Origin: Betaproteobacteria bacterium Ga0077523
GTDB lineage: Bacteria > Pseudomonadota > Gammaproteobacteria > Burkholderiales > Ga0077523
Length of the DNA: 64,000 nucleotides
Direction: 5' to 3'
Assembly: GCA_001464695.1 (NCBI GenBank)
Contig: LNDQ01000112.1
Coordinates: forward strand, 166,835 to 230,834
The notes beneath the pieces are model-generated. The model did not search any database and was not told the DNA's origin. It saw nothing but the letters and a program-made list of their open reading frames with translations. Made by a program: the position numbers and the translations under genes. Below, one piece after another: positions 8,987-18,842 of this stretch. The first letter of the stretch is position 1. Each line of letters begins with the position of its first letter.

Positions 8987-10767
8987 CTAGCGTCCGAGCG
9001 TGAAGCTAGGGCAGTGACGATCGATCCATTGCGCCAGCAGCATCAGAATCCATACGGCTTCCCCATAGAACCCGGGATGCGCCGGCAGCTCCCGCGCGAA
9101 CAACTCGTCCACGAACTGCTGCCGTACCAGCCCGCGCCCGATCAGGCTGGTGACACTGTCGCGGGCAAAGGTCTGCAAAGCGGTGTCGCGCAGCACCCAC
9201 GCACCGAACGGCAGACCGAAACCATGCTTGGACTTGGTGAGAATCGCGTCCGGCAGAAAGCCGCGCGACGCTTCCTTGAAGAACGGTCGCAGCCGCATCC
9301 CGCGTAACTTGTCGGTGGGCGGCAGGTGGTTGGCGAAATCCACCAGCGCGTCGTCCAGCATCGGAAACCGCACGTCGCACCCGGCGAGTTCGCAGGTGTG
9401 CACCACTTTCGGCAGATCGGCGTCTTCCAGCGTGTACTTGAGGTCGAAGGCGAGCTGACGGTTCAGCACCGACGCATCATCGCAGCGCGCGAACACCGAT
9501 GCTTCGTCGCGCGCCGGCGCGCTTTCGTCGACCGCACGCAGGAACGCGGGGCTCAGCATCCGGGCCGTGCCGAGACGGGCGAGCAGGTTGTAGGTGCGCT
9601 GGCGCGCTGGCAGAGGTACGTTGGCCTGGGCGACGTAGCTCGCCGCCTTCTTCACCACGGGAATCGCGCGCGCCAGGGGGGCTGACAAGAGCGGATCGAG
9701 CAAGCCGTGGCGCAAGGCCGTCGGTACGCGCCCGTAGGCCTCGAACACGGCCTGCTTCGCGTAGCGCGTGTTGCCGCCGAACAGCTCGTCACCGCCGTCG
9801 CCCGCCAGCATGCGGTTCACGCCGGTCGCGTGGGCGCGCGCGGCACAGAAGTACGCCGGCAGCGCCGAGGAGTTGCCGAACGGTTGATCGTAGTGCTCGG
9901 CGAGTTTCGGCACGCCCGCCACAATGTCCGCTGGCGTCACGTAGTACTCGTGATGCTCGACGCCGAAATGCTTCGCCGCGATGCGCGCGTACGACATCTC
10001 GTCGTAGCCGGCTGCGTCGAATCCGATGGACCACGCCCGCGTGGCTGATCCGTTCGCCTTGGCGAGCCAGCCGACGACGCTCGAGCTGTCGGTGCCGCCG
10101 CTCAGGAAAGCGCCGACCGCGCCGCCGCGTGCTTCGCGCGTCACGGCGTCGCTCAGGAGCGCCCGGAAGCGTTCGGACTTCTGCGCCGTGGAGGACCCGC
10201 CGGAGCTGTCGTAGGTGGGGCTCCAATAGCGGCGCACGTCCAGACGGCCGGCACGGAACTCGGCGTAGTGCGCCGCTTCCAGCCGCCGCACTCCTTCGAA
10301 CACCGTTGTGGGCGACGGGATCACGTGGAAGTACATGTAGTCGTACAGCGCCTGCAGCGACAGACGGCTGCCCGCCGGCAGTGCCGCCGCCACTTCGTCA
10401 GCGTAGCGCGATCGCCTGCGATCAGCGTGTTGCCACCCGGCGCGTCGTGGGCCACGAAGGCAAAGCCGCCGGACAAGTCGTCGAGCAACGCGGGACCCCG
10501 TTGCCGGTAGGCTTCGAGAATGGCCTGGGCCGATGCGCGATCGGGCGCGGGCGCCCTCCGCCAGGGATGCCCAACGACAGCGCAGTACCCTCGGTCGTCG
10601 GTGTGCACATCGATGAATCCGCCTTCGGTGCAGTCGAGCGAGGCTGCACCCACGGTGAACGAGCGCGAGCAGCGCTGCGCGACATCGGGCGCCTGGCGCA
10701 CCCGCTCACGCAACGCGGTGGCGGCCTCGGTCGCCCGCGCGGCCACGGCGATCAGACTGTGCCTCAT
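8987..10767 (-). pseudogene. asparagine synthase-like amidotransferase, apparently disrupted near 10390-10425
   Basis: N-terminal domain MRHSLIAVAARATEA...LSGGFAFVAHDAPGGNTLIAGDRA lies in one frame (ATGA overlap with the upstream deacetylase); synthetase domain YADEVAAALPAGSRLSLQALYDYMYFHVIPSPTTVF...AFLSGGTDSSSVVG lies in another. Confidence 0.6.
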
Positions 10768-11726
10768 GCTGCGACCGACGAGGGGCTCGAAGAGCTCGCG
10801 AGGTGCCGGGCCATGCGCACGGCGAAGCGCGACAGGGTGCGGTCCCACGGCGTGAAGCGCGGCAACTGGAAACGATCGGAGGCGGCATCGGCGAAGCCTT
10901 GTGCCGTGCTCACCGCAGCGTCGAACCCTGCGGCGCGTGCGAGGCCGACGTCGCGCGGTGTGTAGTCCTTGCCCGGGCGTCCGTTCGGATAGGCGAACAG
11001 CGTGACCGGTGTTTCGGTGATGGCCTCGAGCCGGCGCTTGGATGCCGCGATCTCTTCGCGCGCAGTGGATTCGTTCTCGACTGCGAGGATCGGATGCAGA
11101 TGGGTGTGAGCACCGATCGTCACCAACGGCGAGCGGGCCAGTGTCTTCAGTTGCGCGGATGTGAGCATGAGGTCGCCAGGTGGTGTCACGCCGGCAGTCT
11201 GTGCGATGGCGGCAGCAAGCGGGGTGCGTTCGACCAGCGGGCGATACTTCACGAGCGGCAGCAGGACGTCGAGCGCGCGCCGGCGCGCCTCGACACCTTC
11301 GACATCGATGACCGGCAGACCGTGTGCAGCAAGATCGAGCCGGGGTCCGCGGCAACCGCGGACCGATTCGATGATGACGTCGTTCCACATGCAGCCGCCG
11401 TCGAGATAGCCGTCAGCGACGAAGACCGTGGCGGGCACCGCATGCTTTTCCAGCAGCGGCAGCAGGCGGGTCAGATTGTCGGCGTAGCCGTCGTCGAGCG
11501 TCAGGCTGGCTGCGGCTGCGGGTAGCGTGCCTTCGCCGAGCCTTCGCACGGCTTCCGCGAGCGGCAAGACGGTGAACCAGCGGCGCAGGAAGCCCAGGAT
11601 CGCGTCGAACTGCTGCACGTCCGGTTCCGACGGCAGCAGCGCATCGGGTGCCGACTTGATGCTGTGATAGATGAAGATGTTCAGCTTGCCGCGGCCCAGC
11701 AGGCCGTAGGGGGTCCAGGAGGTCAT
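10764..11726 (-). CDS. polysaccharide deacetylase family protein
   Basis: LNIFIYHSIKSAPD, LTLDDGYADNLTRLLPLLEKHAVPATVFVADGYLDGG, IGAHTHLHPIL motifs. Confidence 0.85.
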   Translation of the reverse strand: MTSWTPYGLLGRGKLNIFIYHSIKSAPDALLPSEPDVQQFDAILGFLRRWFTVLPLAEAVRRLGEGTLPAAAASLTLDDGYADNLTRLLPLLEKHAVPATVFVADGYLDGGCMWNDVIIESVRGCRGPRLDLAAHGLPVIDVEGVEARRRALDVLLPLVKYRPLVERTPLAAAIAQTAGVTPPGDLMLTSAQLKTLARSPLVTIGAHTHLHPILAVENESTAREEIAASKRRLEAITETPVTLFAYPNGRPGKDYTPRDVGLARAAGFDAAVSTAQGFADAASDRFQLPRFTPWDRTLSRFAVRMARHLASSSSPSSVAA

Positions 11727-11737
11727 CTCGATAGGAT

Positions 11738-12985
11738 TTATACGAGGACTTCCAGCGGGTGCGGATGGCTCAGGAACTGCAGCGGACTCGACGTGTAGCC
11801 GTAGGCACCGGACAGCAGCACGCACGCGAAGTCCCCCACCTTCGCCCGCGGCAGCTTCAGGTGATCGCCCAGCAGATCGAGCGGTGTGCACAGCGGCCCG
11901 ACGATCGAAGCCTCCTCTTCGGCGGGCGCGTCGGCGCGATTGCCGATGAGCGCCGGATAGTTCTTGCGGATGACCTGACCGAAGTTGCCCGAGGCGGCGA
12001 GATGATGGTTGAGACCACCATCGGTCACGAGGAACGTGTGGCCGCGCGAGACCTTGCGATCGACGATGCGTGTGACGTACACGCCGCCGTGCGCAACGAG
12101 ATAGCGGCCGAGTTCGATCATCAGTTTTGCTTGAGGCAGGCGAACGCGCGCGTCGGCTGCAACGGCACGCAAGTTGTCCATCACCGGCAGCAGATCAAGC
12201 GATTGATCGCCGGGGAAGTACGGCACGCCGAAACCACCACCGAGATTCAGCATGCGCACGGGCGCCGGCGCGTCCGCGGCGAGACGCACCGCAAGCTCGA
12301 GCGTCTTGCGCTGCGCGTCGCACAGTGCTTCTGCCTTCAGGTTCTGCGAACCGCTGTAGACATGGAAGCCGCGGAACTCGATCGGGTGACGGCCGATCTC
12401 GGCCAACACCTCGGGCACCTGCTCGGCGTCGATGCCGAACTGTTTCGGTCCACCGGCCATCTTCATGCCCGAGGCTTTCAGTTCGAAATCCGGATTCACG
12501 CGCACGGCAACGCGCGGCTTCACGCCCAGCGCCTTGCCGGCAGCCAGGAGCGCATCCAGTTCGTGCGGCGATTCGAGGTTGATGGTGACGCCTGCCGCCA
12601 CCGCTTGCCACAGCTCGATGGGTCGCTTGCCCGGTCCGGCGAAGCTCATCTCCGCCGGATCGGCGCCGGCATCGAGGGCGACCTTCATCTCGCCCGCCGA
12701 TGCGAGGTCGAGCCCGTCGACCAGGCCCACCATCATCTGCACCACCGCCGGCATCGGGTTTGCCTTCATGGCGTAGTGCAGGTCGATCTCGCGCGGCAGC
12801 GCCGCACGCAAGGCGCGCACGTGCGCCGAAATGATCGTGCGGTCGTAGGCGAAGAACGGCGTGCTGCCTACCCGTGCCGCGAGTCGCTCGAGCGGCATGC
12901 CGCCGATCAGGAGCTGGCCGTTCTCGATGGGGAACGGGTTGGCGATCACCGTGCCGGGAGCGAGGGCGGGGTTGGGGGCGTTCAT
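11738..12985 (-). CDS. pyridoxal-dependent decarboxylase, exosortase A system-associated
   Basis: LysA-like: FAYDRTIISAHVRALRAALPREIDLHYAMKANPMPAVV, GLDLASAGEM, LNLGGGFGVPYFPGD; start at CAT 12983-12985. Confidence 0.88.
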   Translation of the reverse strand: MNAPNPALAPGTVIANPFPIENGQLLIGGMPLERLAARVGSTPFFAYDRTIISAHVRALRAALPREIDLHYAMKANPMPAVVQMMVGLVDGLDLASAGEMKVALDAGADPAEMSFAGPGKRPIELWQAVAAGVTINLESPHELDALLAAGKALGVKPRVAVRVNPDFELKASGMKMAGGPKQFGIDAEQVPEVLAEIGRHPIEFRGFHVYSGSQNLKAEALCDAQRKTLELAVRLAADAPAPVRMLNLGGGFGVPYFPGDQSLDLLPVMDNLRAVAADARVRLPQAKLMIELGRYLVAHGGVYVTRIVDRKVSRGHTFLVTDGGLNHHLAASGNFGQVIRKNYPALIGNRADAPAEEEASIVGPLCTPLDLLGDHLKLPRAKVGDFACVLLSGAYGYTSSPLQFLSHPHPLEVLV

Positions 12986-13032
12986 GGGTGCGGAGGGGTG
13001 GTGGTGGGGAGGTGGCGGTGGCGGCTGCGGCT

Positions 13033-13075
13033 GCCCCCATCCCAACCTTCCCCGGGGGAAGGTTGGGATGGGGGC
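13033..13075. repeat. near-perfect 21-bp inverted repeat (GC-rich palindrome)
   Basis: GCCCCCATCCCAACCTTCCCC-G-GGGGAAGGTTGGGATGGGGGC. Confidence 0.9.
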
Positions 13076-13101
13076 CAGATCGTCCGACACCTCACCCGAC
13101 C

Positions 13102-14700
13102 TCAAGATTGCACCGCATTCTCGAACATCGACCGGAACTCGTCCGCGAGCAGCTTGCGGTCGATCTTGCCGTTCGGATTGCGCGGCAGGTTGCCGGTGCG
13201 CAACTCGATGTGCTTCGGCACCATGTAGCCGGGCAGCGTCTGCTGGCACGCAGCCTTGAGTGCCGCGACGTCGATCTCGGGTTTCGCGGGCACCACGACC
13301 AGCACCACCGCCTGGCCCAGTTGATCGTGCGCCACACCCAGCGCTGCGACTTCCGCGACCAGGCCGGTGCGATACACCACCTCTTCGATCTCGGTCGGGC
13401 TCACCCGGTAGCCGGAGGTCTTGATCATCTCGTCGCGCCGGCCGACGAAGTACAGGAAACCTTCTTCGTCCGCATACACGGTGTCGCCCGAGAACACCGC
13501 GTACTCCGGCAGCACGTAGCCGCCTTCGCGACCCGGCAGCGGCTTGTAGCGCTCCGCCGTTTTCTCCGGATCGTTCCAATAGCCCATGCCGACCAGTGCC
13601 CCGCGATGCACTAGCTCGCCCGGCTCACGCGGTGCGCACGGCGTGCCGTCTTCGCGTAGCACGAGGATCTCCGCATTCGGAATGCCTTTGCCGATGGAGT
13701 CGGGCCGTCGATCCACTTCTTCCGGCGGCAGATAGGTGGAACGGAACGCCTCGGTCAGGCCGTACATGAGGTACGCCTTCGTCTTCGGCAACCGCGAGCG
13801 CAGCGCATCGAGCGTCGTCCGCGGCATGCGCCCGCCGGTGTTGGCGATGTAGCGCAGGTGATCCGCCACGCTGTCCGGCCACGGATGCTGGATCAACTGG
13901 AACCACAGCGGTGGCACCGCGGTGAGACCGGTGATGCGTTCGGCGGCGAGCGCCCTGATCGCATCCTTGGGCAGGAAGAAGTTATGCAGCACCGCGCACG
14001 CGCCGGTGTGGAAACTGGTGGTGAGCTGGCTGAATCCGGCGTCGAACGACAGCGGCAGCGCCGCGAGCAACCGATCTTCGGCGTGATTGCCGAGATAGCT
14101 CGACACGCTGATGCCGCCCCACACGATGTTGCGCTGGGACAGCATCACGCCCTTCGGGCGGCCGGTGCTGCCCGAGGTGTAGAAGATGGCCGCGAGGTCG
14201 GTGTCGATCACGCGATGGACTGTGCGCGCGGCGTCTGAGCCGCTCATGAGCGCCGCCCACTCCATCACTGCCAGCGAACGGGATGCGTCTGCAGGCGCGG
14301 CATCCACCGTCACCGCCACGCGCAGATCCTCGCAGCTCGCGAGAGTCGGCGCCAGCAGCGCCAACCGGTCGGCCGAAGTCACCAGCACGCGCACGTTGCA
14401 GTCGCGCAGGATGTGGCCGACCTGGTCGGCCTTCAGCAGCGGATTGACCGGCACGAACACGAGGCCTGCCGTGGCGGCGCCGAACATCGCCACGATGTTC
14501 TCGCGGCGTTTCTCGAGATAGATGGCGACGCGCTCGCCGCGAGTGAGGTTGAGGCGGAGCAGGCCCTGGGCGAAGGCCGCGCATTCGGATTGCAGGGCGG
14601 CGTAGGAAACGTCGATGCCGTCGGAGCGGATCGCGGGACGGGCTTCGCGACCTTCCGGTCGCAGGAGGTCGGAAACGATGGTGCGGGTGATGGTGCTCAT
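13102..14700 (-). CDS. acyl-CoA ligase (AMP-forming), exosortase A system-associated
   Basis: IFYTSGSTGRPKGVMLSQRNIVWG; YGLTEAFRSTYLPPEEVDRRPDSIGKGIPNAEILV; GRRDEMIKTSGYRVSPTEIEEV. Confidence 0.9.
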   Translation of the reverse strand: MSTITRTIVSDLLRPEGREARPAIRSDGIDVSYAALQSECAAFAQGLLRLNLTRGERVAIYLEKRRENIVAMFGAATAGLVFVPVNPLLKADQVGHILRDCNVRVLVTSADRLALLAPTLASCEDLRVAVTVDAAPADASRSLAVMEWAALMSGSDAARTVHRVIDTDLAAIFYTSGSTGRPKGVMLSQRNIVWGGISVSSYLGNHAEDRLLAALPLSFDAGFSQLTTSFHTGACAVLHNFFLPKDAIRALAAERITGLTAVPPLWFQLIQHPWPDSVADHLRYIANTGGRMPRTTLDALRSRLPKTKAYLMYGLTEAFRSTYLPPEEVDRRPDSIGKGIPNAEILVLREDGTPCAPREPGELVHRGALVGMGYWNDPEKTAERYKPLPGREGGYVLPEYAVFSGDTVYADEEGFLYFVGRRDEMIKTSGYRVSPTEIEEVVYRTGLVAEVAALGVAHDQLGQAVVLVVVPAKPEIDVAALKAACQQTLPGYMVPKHIELRTGNLPRNPNGKIDRKLLADEFRSMFENAVQS

Positions 14701-14748
14701 CAATGCGGCTTGAGTGGTGGATTCGGGCGAGCGCGCGATGGCGCTCGT

Positions 14749-15444
14749 TCAGAAGGACGTCGGGGCGCGGACCTGCAACACCGGCCGGCGCTCGGCGCTG
14801 GTGCAAAGATGCACGAACGGCGCCTGCGACAGGAGCGACAGTTGCAGCGGGCCGGCGATGAAGTAGCAACTCCAGCCCACGCGTGCGGCCTCGAGCCGGG
14901 CATGGCTGCGCAGCGAATCGGGCGCGAACGCGGAGATGCGGCTCATGGTCCAGTTGACGCCGCGGCCATGGAGGTTGGCGTTCATCGCCTCCCACAGGCG
15001 CGCGAACACGCGGCCCACGCGGTACTCGGGCGCCACCCAGATGTCGAAGTCCCACGCGGCCTCGCCGGCAGGCATGGGGACGAACAGCGAACGGACGTCG
15101 TCCTCCTCGTACGGACCGACCATGGCCCACTGGAAGCCCACGAACCTGCCCTTCATGAACGCCCCCAGGCAGAACGCCCCGTCGCGGTAACGGCGTTCGA
15201 TCACCTCCATGGGGCGGTCCCAAGCCAGGGTCCGGGCCTCGTCGATTTCCACGGGGCGGATTTCGAGGCTGGCAGAGCGGGCCACGCCGGCCAGGGTGAC
15301 CGAAGCCACGGGCTGGGCGACCAGCACATAGCGCTGGATGCGGCAGCGGCCCCCGGTCGCCGCGGCGAGCAGCCGGCCGATGAGGAACAGCGTGCCGTCG
15401 AACGGCCCGAAGGTCCGGAAGGCGTCTCGCAGCTTGGAAATCAT
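14749..15444 (-). CDS. GNAT family N-acetyltransferase, exosortase A locus
   Basis: MISKLRDAFRTFGPFDG...FDIWVAPEYRVGRVFARLWEAMNANLHGRGVNWTMSRISAFAPDSLRSH. Confidence 0.65.
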   Translation of the reverse strand: MISKLRDAFRTFGPFDGTLFLIGRLLAAATGGRCRIQRYVLVAQPVASVTLAGVARSASLEIRPVEIDEARTLAWDRPMEVIERRYRDGAFCLGAFMKGRFVGFQWAMVGPYEEDDVRSLFVPMPAGEAAWDFDIWVAPEYRVGRVFARLWEAMNANLHGRGVNWTMSRISAFAPDSLRSHARLEAARVGWSCYFIAGPLQLSLLSQAPFVHLCTSAERRPVLQVRAPTSF

Positions 15445-15579
15445 GTTCGTGGTGGGGGGCACAGCGGGGCGGGAACCGGCTTCGTTCTTGCTAAAGTCGG
15501 CGGATCCAGCGGCACTGCTTGATGGGATAATCGCGGCCCGATTATCGCTCACCCCTCATCCCCCCCAGGTTTTTCCCCA

Positions 15580-15852
15580 ATGAACATGTCCGATGCCCGT
15601 TCTGCCACGGTCGAAGCCGTGCGCGCCATCCTGGAACAGACCCTGTCCCTGGGTGGCCGCGCCGCCCAGTTGGCCGATGGATCCCGACTGCTGGGTGCCA
15701 TCCCCGAACTCGACTCCATGGCCGTGGTGAACGTGCTGACCGCTATCGAAGACCGCTTCGGCGTCACCGTCGAGGACGACGAGTTGGACGCGCAAACCTT
15801 TGCGACCTTCGGCGCGCTCGTGGCGTTCGTGGACAGCAAGATACAAGCCTGA
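15580..15852 (+). CDS. acyl carrier protein, exosortase A locus
   Basis: 90 aa with LDSMAVVNVLTAIEDRFGVTVEDDEL (phosphopantetheine Ser motif). Confidence 0.88.
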   Translation: MNMSDARSATVEAVRAILEQTLSLGGRAAQLADGSRLLGAIPELDSMAVVNVLTAIEDRFGVTVEDDELDAQTFATFGALVAFVDSKIQA

Positions 15853-15855
15853 GTG

Positions 15856-16683
15856 ATGTCCGGTCCGCCCCGCCTCGAGGCGGGTTTCAGGGACTTCGGC
15901 ACCGGGGACCGGTTCTGCGTGCAATGGACCCCCGCTGCGGGGGAGTTCCGAGGCGCTTTGCTGCATATTCCGGCCTTTGGCGAGGAAATGAACAAGAGCC
16001 GCCGAACTGCGGCCGTGGCGGCTCGGCACATGGCTGCAGCGGGCTACGTTGTCAGATTCATCGACGCGTATGGCACGGGCGACAGTCCAGGCGAATTCGG
16101 GGAAGCAACCTGGCGCATTTGGGTCGACGACTTCCGAGCTGCGGCTGCGGAGCTGGCCCGGACGATCGGTGGCCCGGTGATCCCATGGGGGCATCGGGCG
16201 GGTTGCCTGCTGTTGCCCGAACTGGTCGCCGCGGGCGCGAACGTACTTCTGTGGCAACCGGTGACGTCCGGTGACCAGCACCTCACACAGATCCTCCGGT
16301 TGAAGGTGGCCGCCGACACTTTCGCCGGCCATGCGACGCCGGCGACCACCAAGTCGCTGAGGGGGCAGCTCGACGCTGGCAGTTCGCTCGAGATTGCCGG
16401 CTACGTACTCAACCCGGACCTGGTGTTGCCGCTGGCGCAGCGGACGCTGTCGTCGTGGTCTGCGAAGCCGGCGGCGATCGACTGGATCGAGACTGGGCCC
16501 GAGCCGGCGAGCGAACCGTCGCCGGGTAGTGCACGGACGATAGCGGCACTCAAGGACCTTGGTATCCGCGTTGGGTACTCGCACGTGGTCGGGGAGCCTT
16601 TCTGGATGACACTGGAGATTGCCGAGAATCGCGCGATGGGGGAGAGGTCGGTCGAGGTGCTGGAAGCGGAGGTGGCGGTGTGA
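15856..16683 (+). CDS. hydrolase 2, exosortase A system-associated (alpha/beta hydrolase)
   Basis: FRGALLHIPAFGEEMNKSRRTAAVAARHMAAAGYVVRFIDAYGTGDSPGEFGEATWRIWVDDFRAA; immediately downstream of ACP. Confidence 0.85.
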   Translation: MSGPPRLEAGFRDFGTGDRFCVQWTPAAGEFRGALLHIPAFGEEMNKSRRTAAVAARHMAAAGYVVRFIDAYGTGDSPGEFGEATWRIWVDDFRAAAAELARTIGGPVIPWGHRAGCLLLPELVAAGANVLLWQPVTSGDQHLTQILRLKVAADTFAGHATPATTKSLRGQLDAGSSLEIAGYVLNPDLVLPLAQRTLSSWSAKPAAIDWIETGPEPASEPSPGSARTIAALKDLGIRVGYSHVVGEPFWMTLEIAENRAMGERSVEVLEAEVAV

Positions 16684-16738
16684 GGTTGCGTTGCCCCCAT
16701 CCCAACAAAGAGCACCCAGCAGCTCAAGGCAACTCCCC

Positions 16739-17581
16739 ATGAACCCCACCGAGCGCGCCGTCGTATTCGACTGCGAAGGCGACCGTCTCATCGGCATCCT
16801 GAGCGAACCGCCGCAAGCGCGCTCCGACCTGGCCGTGCTCATCATCGTTGGCGGCCCGCAGTACCGCGTGGGGAGTCACCGGCAGTTCGTGCACCTCAGC
16901 CGCCATCTCGCGGCCGAGGGTTGGCCCACATTCCGATTCGACTATCGCGGCATGGGCGACGCCGAAGGCGACATGCGCCCGTTCGATCGCGTGGATGCGG
17001 ATATCCGCGCCGCGATCGACGCGCTCATGGCCGCGCGGCCGTCCGTGCGCCGCGTGATCCTGTGGGGGCTGTGCGACGGTGCCTCGGCCGCCATGATGTA
17101 TGCGGGGTCGGACCCCCGCGTTGCCGGCCTGGCCATGGCGAACCCCTGGGTGCGCGACGCGCAGACGCAGGCCGCAACACAGGTGAAGCACTACTACGGC
17201 GGCCGGCTGCTGTCGGGCGCCTTCTGGAAGAAGCTGTTGTCCGGGGGCGTGGATATCGGTGCGGCCGCCAGGGAAGGCACGGCAGCGTTGACGCGCGCCT
17301 TCGGACCCAAACGCACCCCGACCGAGGACGCGACCTTCCAGACCCGCATGCTCACCGGTTGGCAACGCAACGCCGGGCCTGCTCTGGTGCTCATCAGCGG
17401 CAACGATCTCACCGCGAAGGAGTTTCTCGAGCGCGTAGCACGTGAACCCGCCTGGCAGGCGCAACTTGCCAGCCCGGCGTGTCGGCGTTTCGACCTTGCC
17501 GAGGCCGACCACACGTTTTCCACAGCGAGCTGGAAGTCGGTCGCCGCGGCGCGCGTGAGCACCTGGCTGGCGGAACTGTGA
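16739..17581 (+). CDS. hydrolase 1, exosortase A system-associated (alpha/beta hydrolase)
   Basis: RAVVFDCEGDRLIGILSEP...LIIVGGPQYRVGSHRQFVHLSRHLAAEGWPTFRFDYRGMGDAEG...LWGLCDGASAA. Confidence 0.88.
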   Translation: MNPTERAVVFDCEGDRLIGILSEPPQARSDLAVLIIVGGPQYRVGSHRQFVHLSRHLAAEGWPTFRFDYRGMGDAEGDMRPFDRVDADIRAAIDALMAARPSVRRVILWGLCDGASAAMMYAGSDPRVAGLAMANPWVRDAQTQAATQVKHYYGGRLLSGAFWKKLLSGGVDIGAAAREGTAALTRAFGPKRTPTEDATFQTRMLTGWQRNAGPALVLISGNDLTAKEFLERVAREPAWQAQLASPACRRFDLAEADHTFSTASWKSVAAARVSTWLAEL

Positions 17582-18813
17582 TGCGACGCGTCTTGATGAT
17601 CGCGTACCACTTCCCGCCATTCGCGGGCAGCAGCGGTGTGCAGCGCACGTTGCGGTTCGTGCAGCAGTTGCCGGCGCATGGGTGGCAGCCAGTCGTGCTG
17701 ACGGTGCGTCCGCAGGCTTTCGAACAGACCAGCGAGGACCTCATGGCGAGCGTGCCGGCGGAGGTGCCGGTGTACCGCGCGTTCGCTCTGGATGCGCAGC
17801 GTCATCTGTCATTCCGCGGTCGCTATCCAGGAGCGCTCGCACGACCCGACCGGTGGGTGTCGTGGGCCTTCGGCGCGATCCCGCAAATCCTGACGATTCT
17901 GCGGAAGGAACGTCCGGCCGTGGTCTGGAGCACCTACCCCATCGCAACCGCGCACATCGTGGGTTCCATGGCGCATCGCTGGTCGCGATTGCCCTGGGTG
18001 GCGGATTTTCGCGACCCGATGGCCCAGGACGACTATCCGACCGATCCGGCCACGTGGCGTTCGTTCGCTCGGATCGAGGCCCATGCCGTGAAGCGAGCGG
18101 CGGTCTCGGTTTTCACCACGCGCAGTGCTGCGCAGACTTATCGGACGCGCTATCCGGCCGCGGCCGATCGCATCGTCACCATCGAAAACGGCTACGACGA
18201 AGAGAGCTTCGCCGGCATCGCGCCGGGGGTGGACCAGGTTCGTGGTGGCCGGATCACGCTCCTGCACAGCGGTGTCGTGTATCCGGTCGAACGTGATCCT
18301 TCGGTGTTCTTCTCGGTGCTGGCCCACCTGAAACGCAGCGGCGTGGTGTCGAAGGGATCGTTTTGCGTGCGCTTCCGGGCGTCTGGAAACGACGCCCTGC
18401 TCCGGAGACTTGCCTCCGAGCATGGAATCGAAGACCTGATCGAACTGGCCCCCTCGATCCCGTACCGGGCCGCACTAGCGGAAATGAGCGAGGTCGACGG
18501 CTTGCTGGTGTTACAGGCATCCAACTGCAACGAGCAGATACCGGCCAAGGCGTACGAATACCTGCGCACTTATCGACCGCTGGTGGGCCTGGCCGATCCG
18601 GCGGGAGATACGGGAGATCTGCTGCGCCGTTCGGGGGTTCCGTACATCGCCGCGTTGCACGACGCCGCGGGCATCGAGCAGGCGCTTCGCCGCTATCTCA
18701 TCGATGCGGCGGCTGGTAGCGCGGCGGTTCCGTCACGAGAGAGTGTCGAACTTCATTCGCGTGCGGCGCGGACGAAACAACTGGCGGAGATTTTCAATCG
18801 GTTGGCCAGATGA
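17581..18813 (+). CDS. glycosyltransferase (GT4-like)
   Basis: MRRVLMIAYHFPPFAGSSGVQRTLRFVQQLPAHGWQPVVLTV...; TGATG overlap with the upstream hydrolase. Confidence 0.85.
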   Translation: MRRVLMIAYHFPPFAGSSGVQRTLRFVQQLPAHGWQPVVLTVRPQAFEQTSEDLMASVPAEVPVYRAFALDAQRHLSFRGRYPGALARPDRWVSWAFGAIPQILTILRKERPAVVWSTYPIATAHIVGSMAHRWSRLPWVADFRDPMAQDDYPTDPATWRSFARIEAHAVKRAAVSVFTTRSAAQTYRTRYPAAADRIVTIENGYDEESFAGIAPGVDQVRGGRITLLHSGVVYPVERDPSVFFSVLAHLKRSGVVSKGSFCVRFRASGNDALLRRLASEHGIEDLIELAPSIPYRAALAEMSEVDGLLVLQASNCNEQIPAKAYEYLRTYRPLVGLADPAGDTGDLLRRSGVPYIAALHDAAGIEQALRRYLIDAAAGSAAVPSRESVELHSRAARTKQLAEIFNRLAR

Positions 18814-18842
18814 GCGGACTGGCCAACCGCACTGAGCACGAA

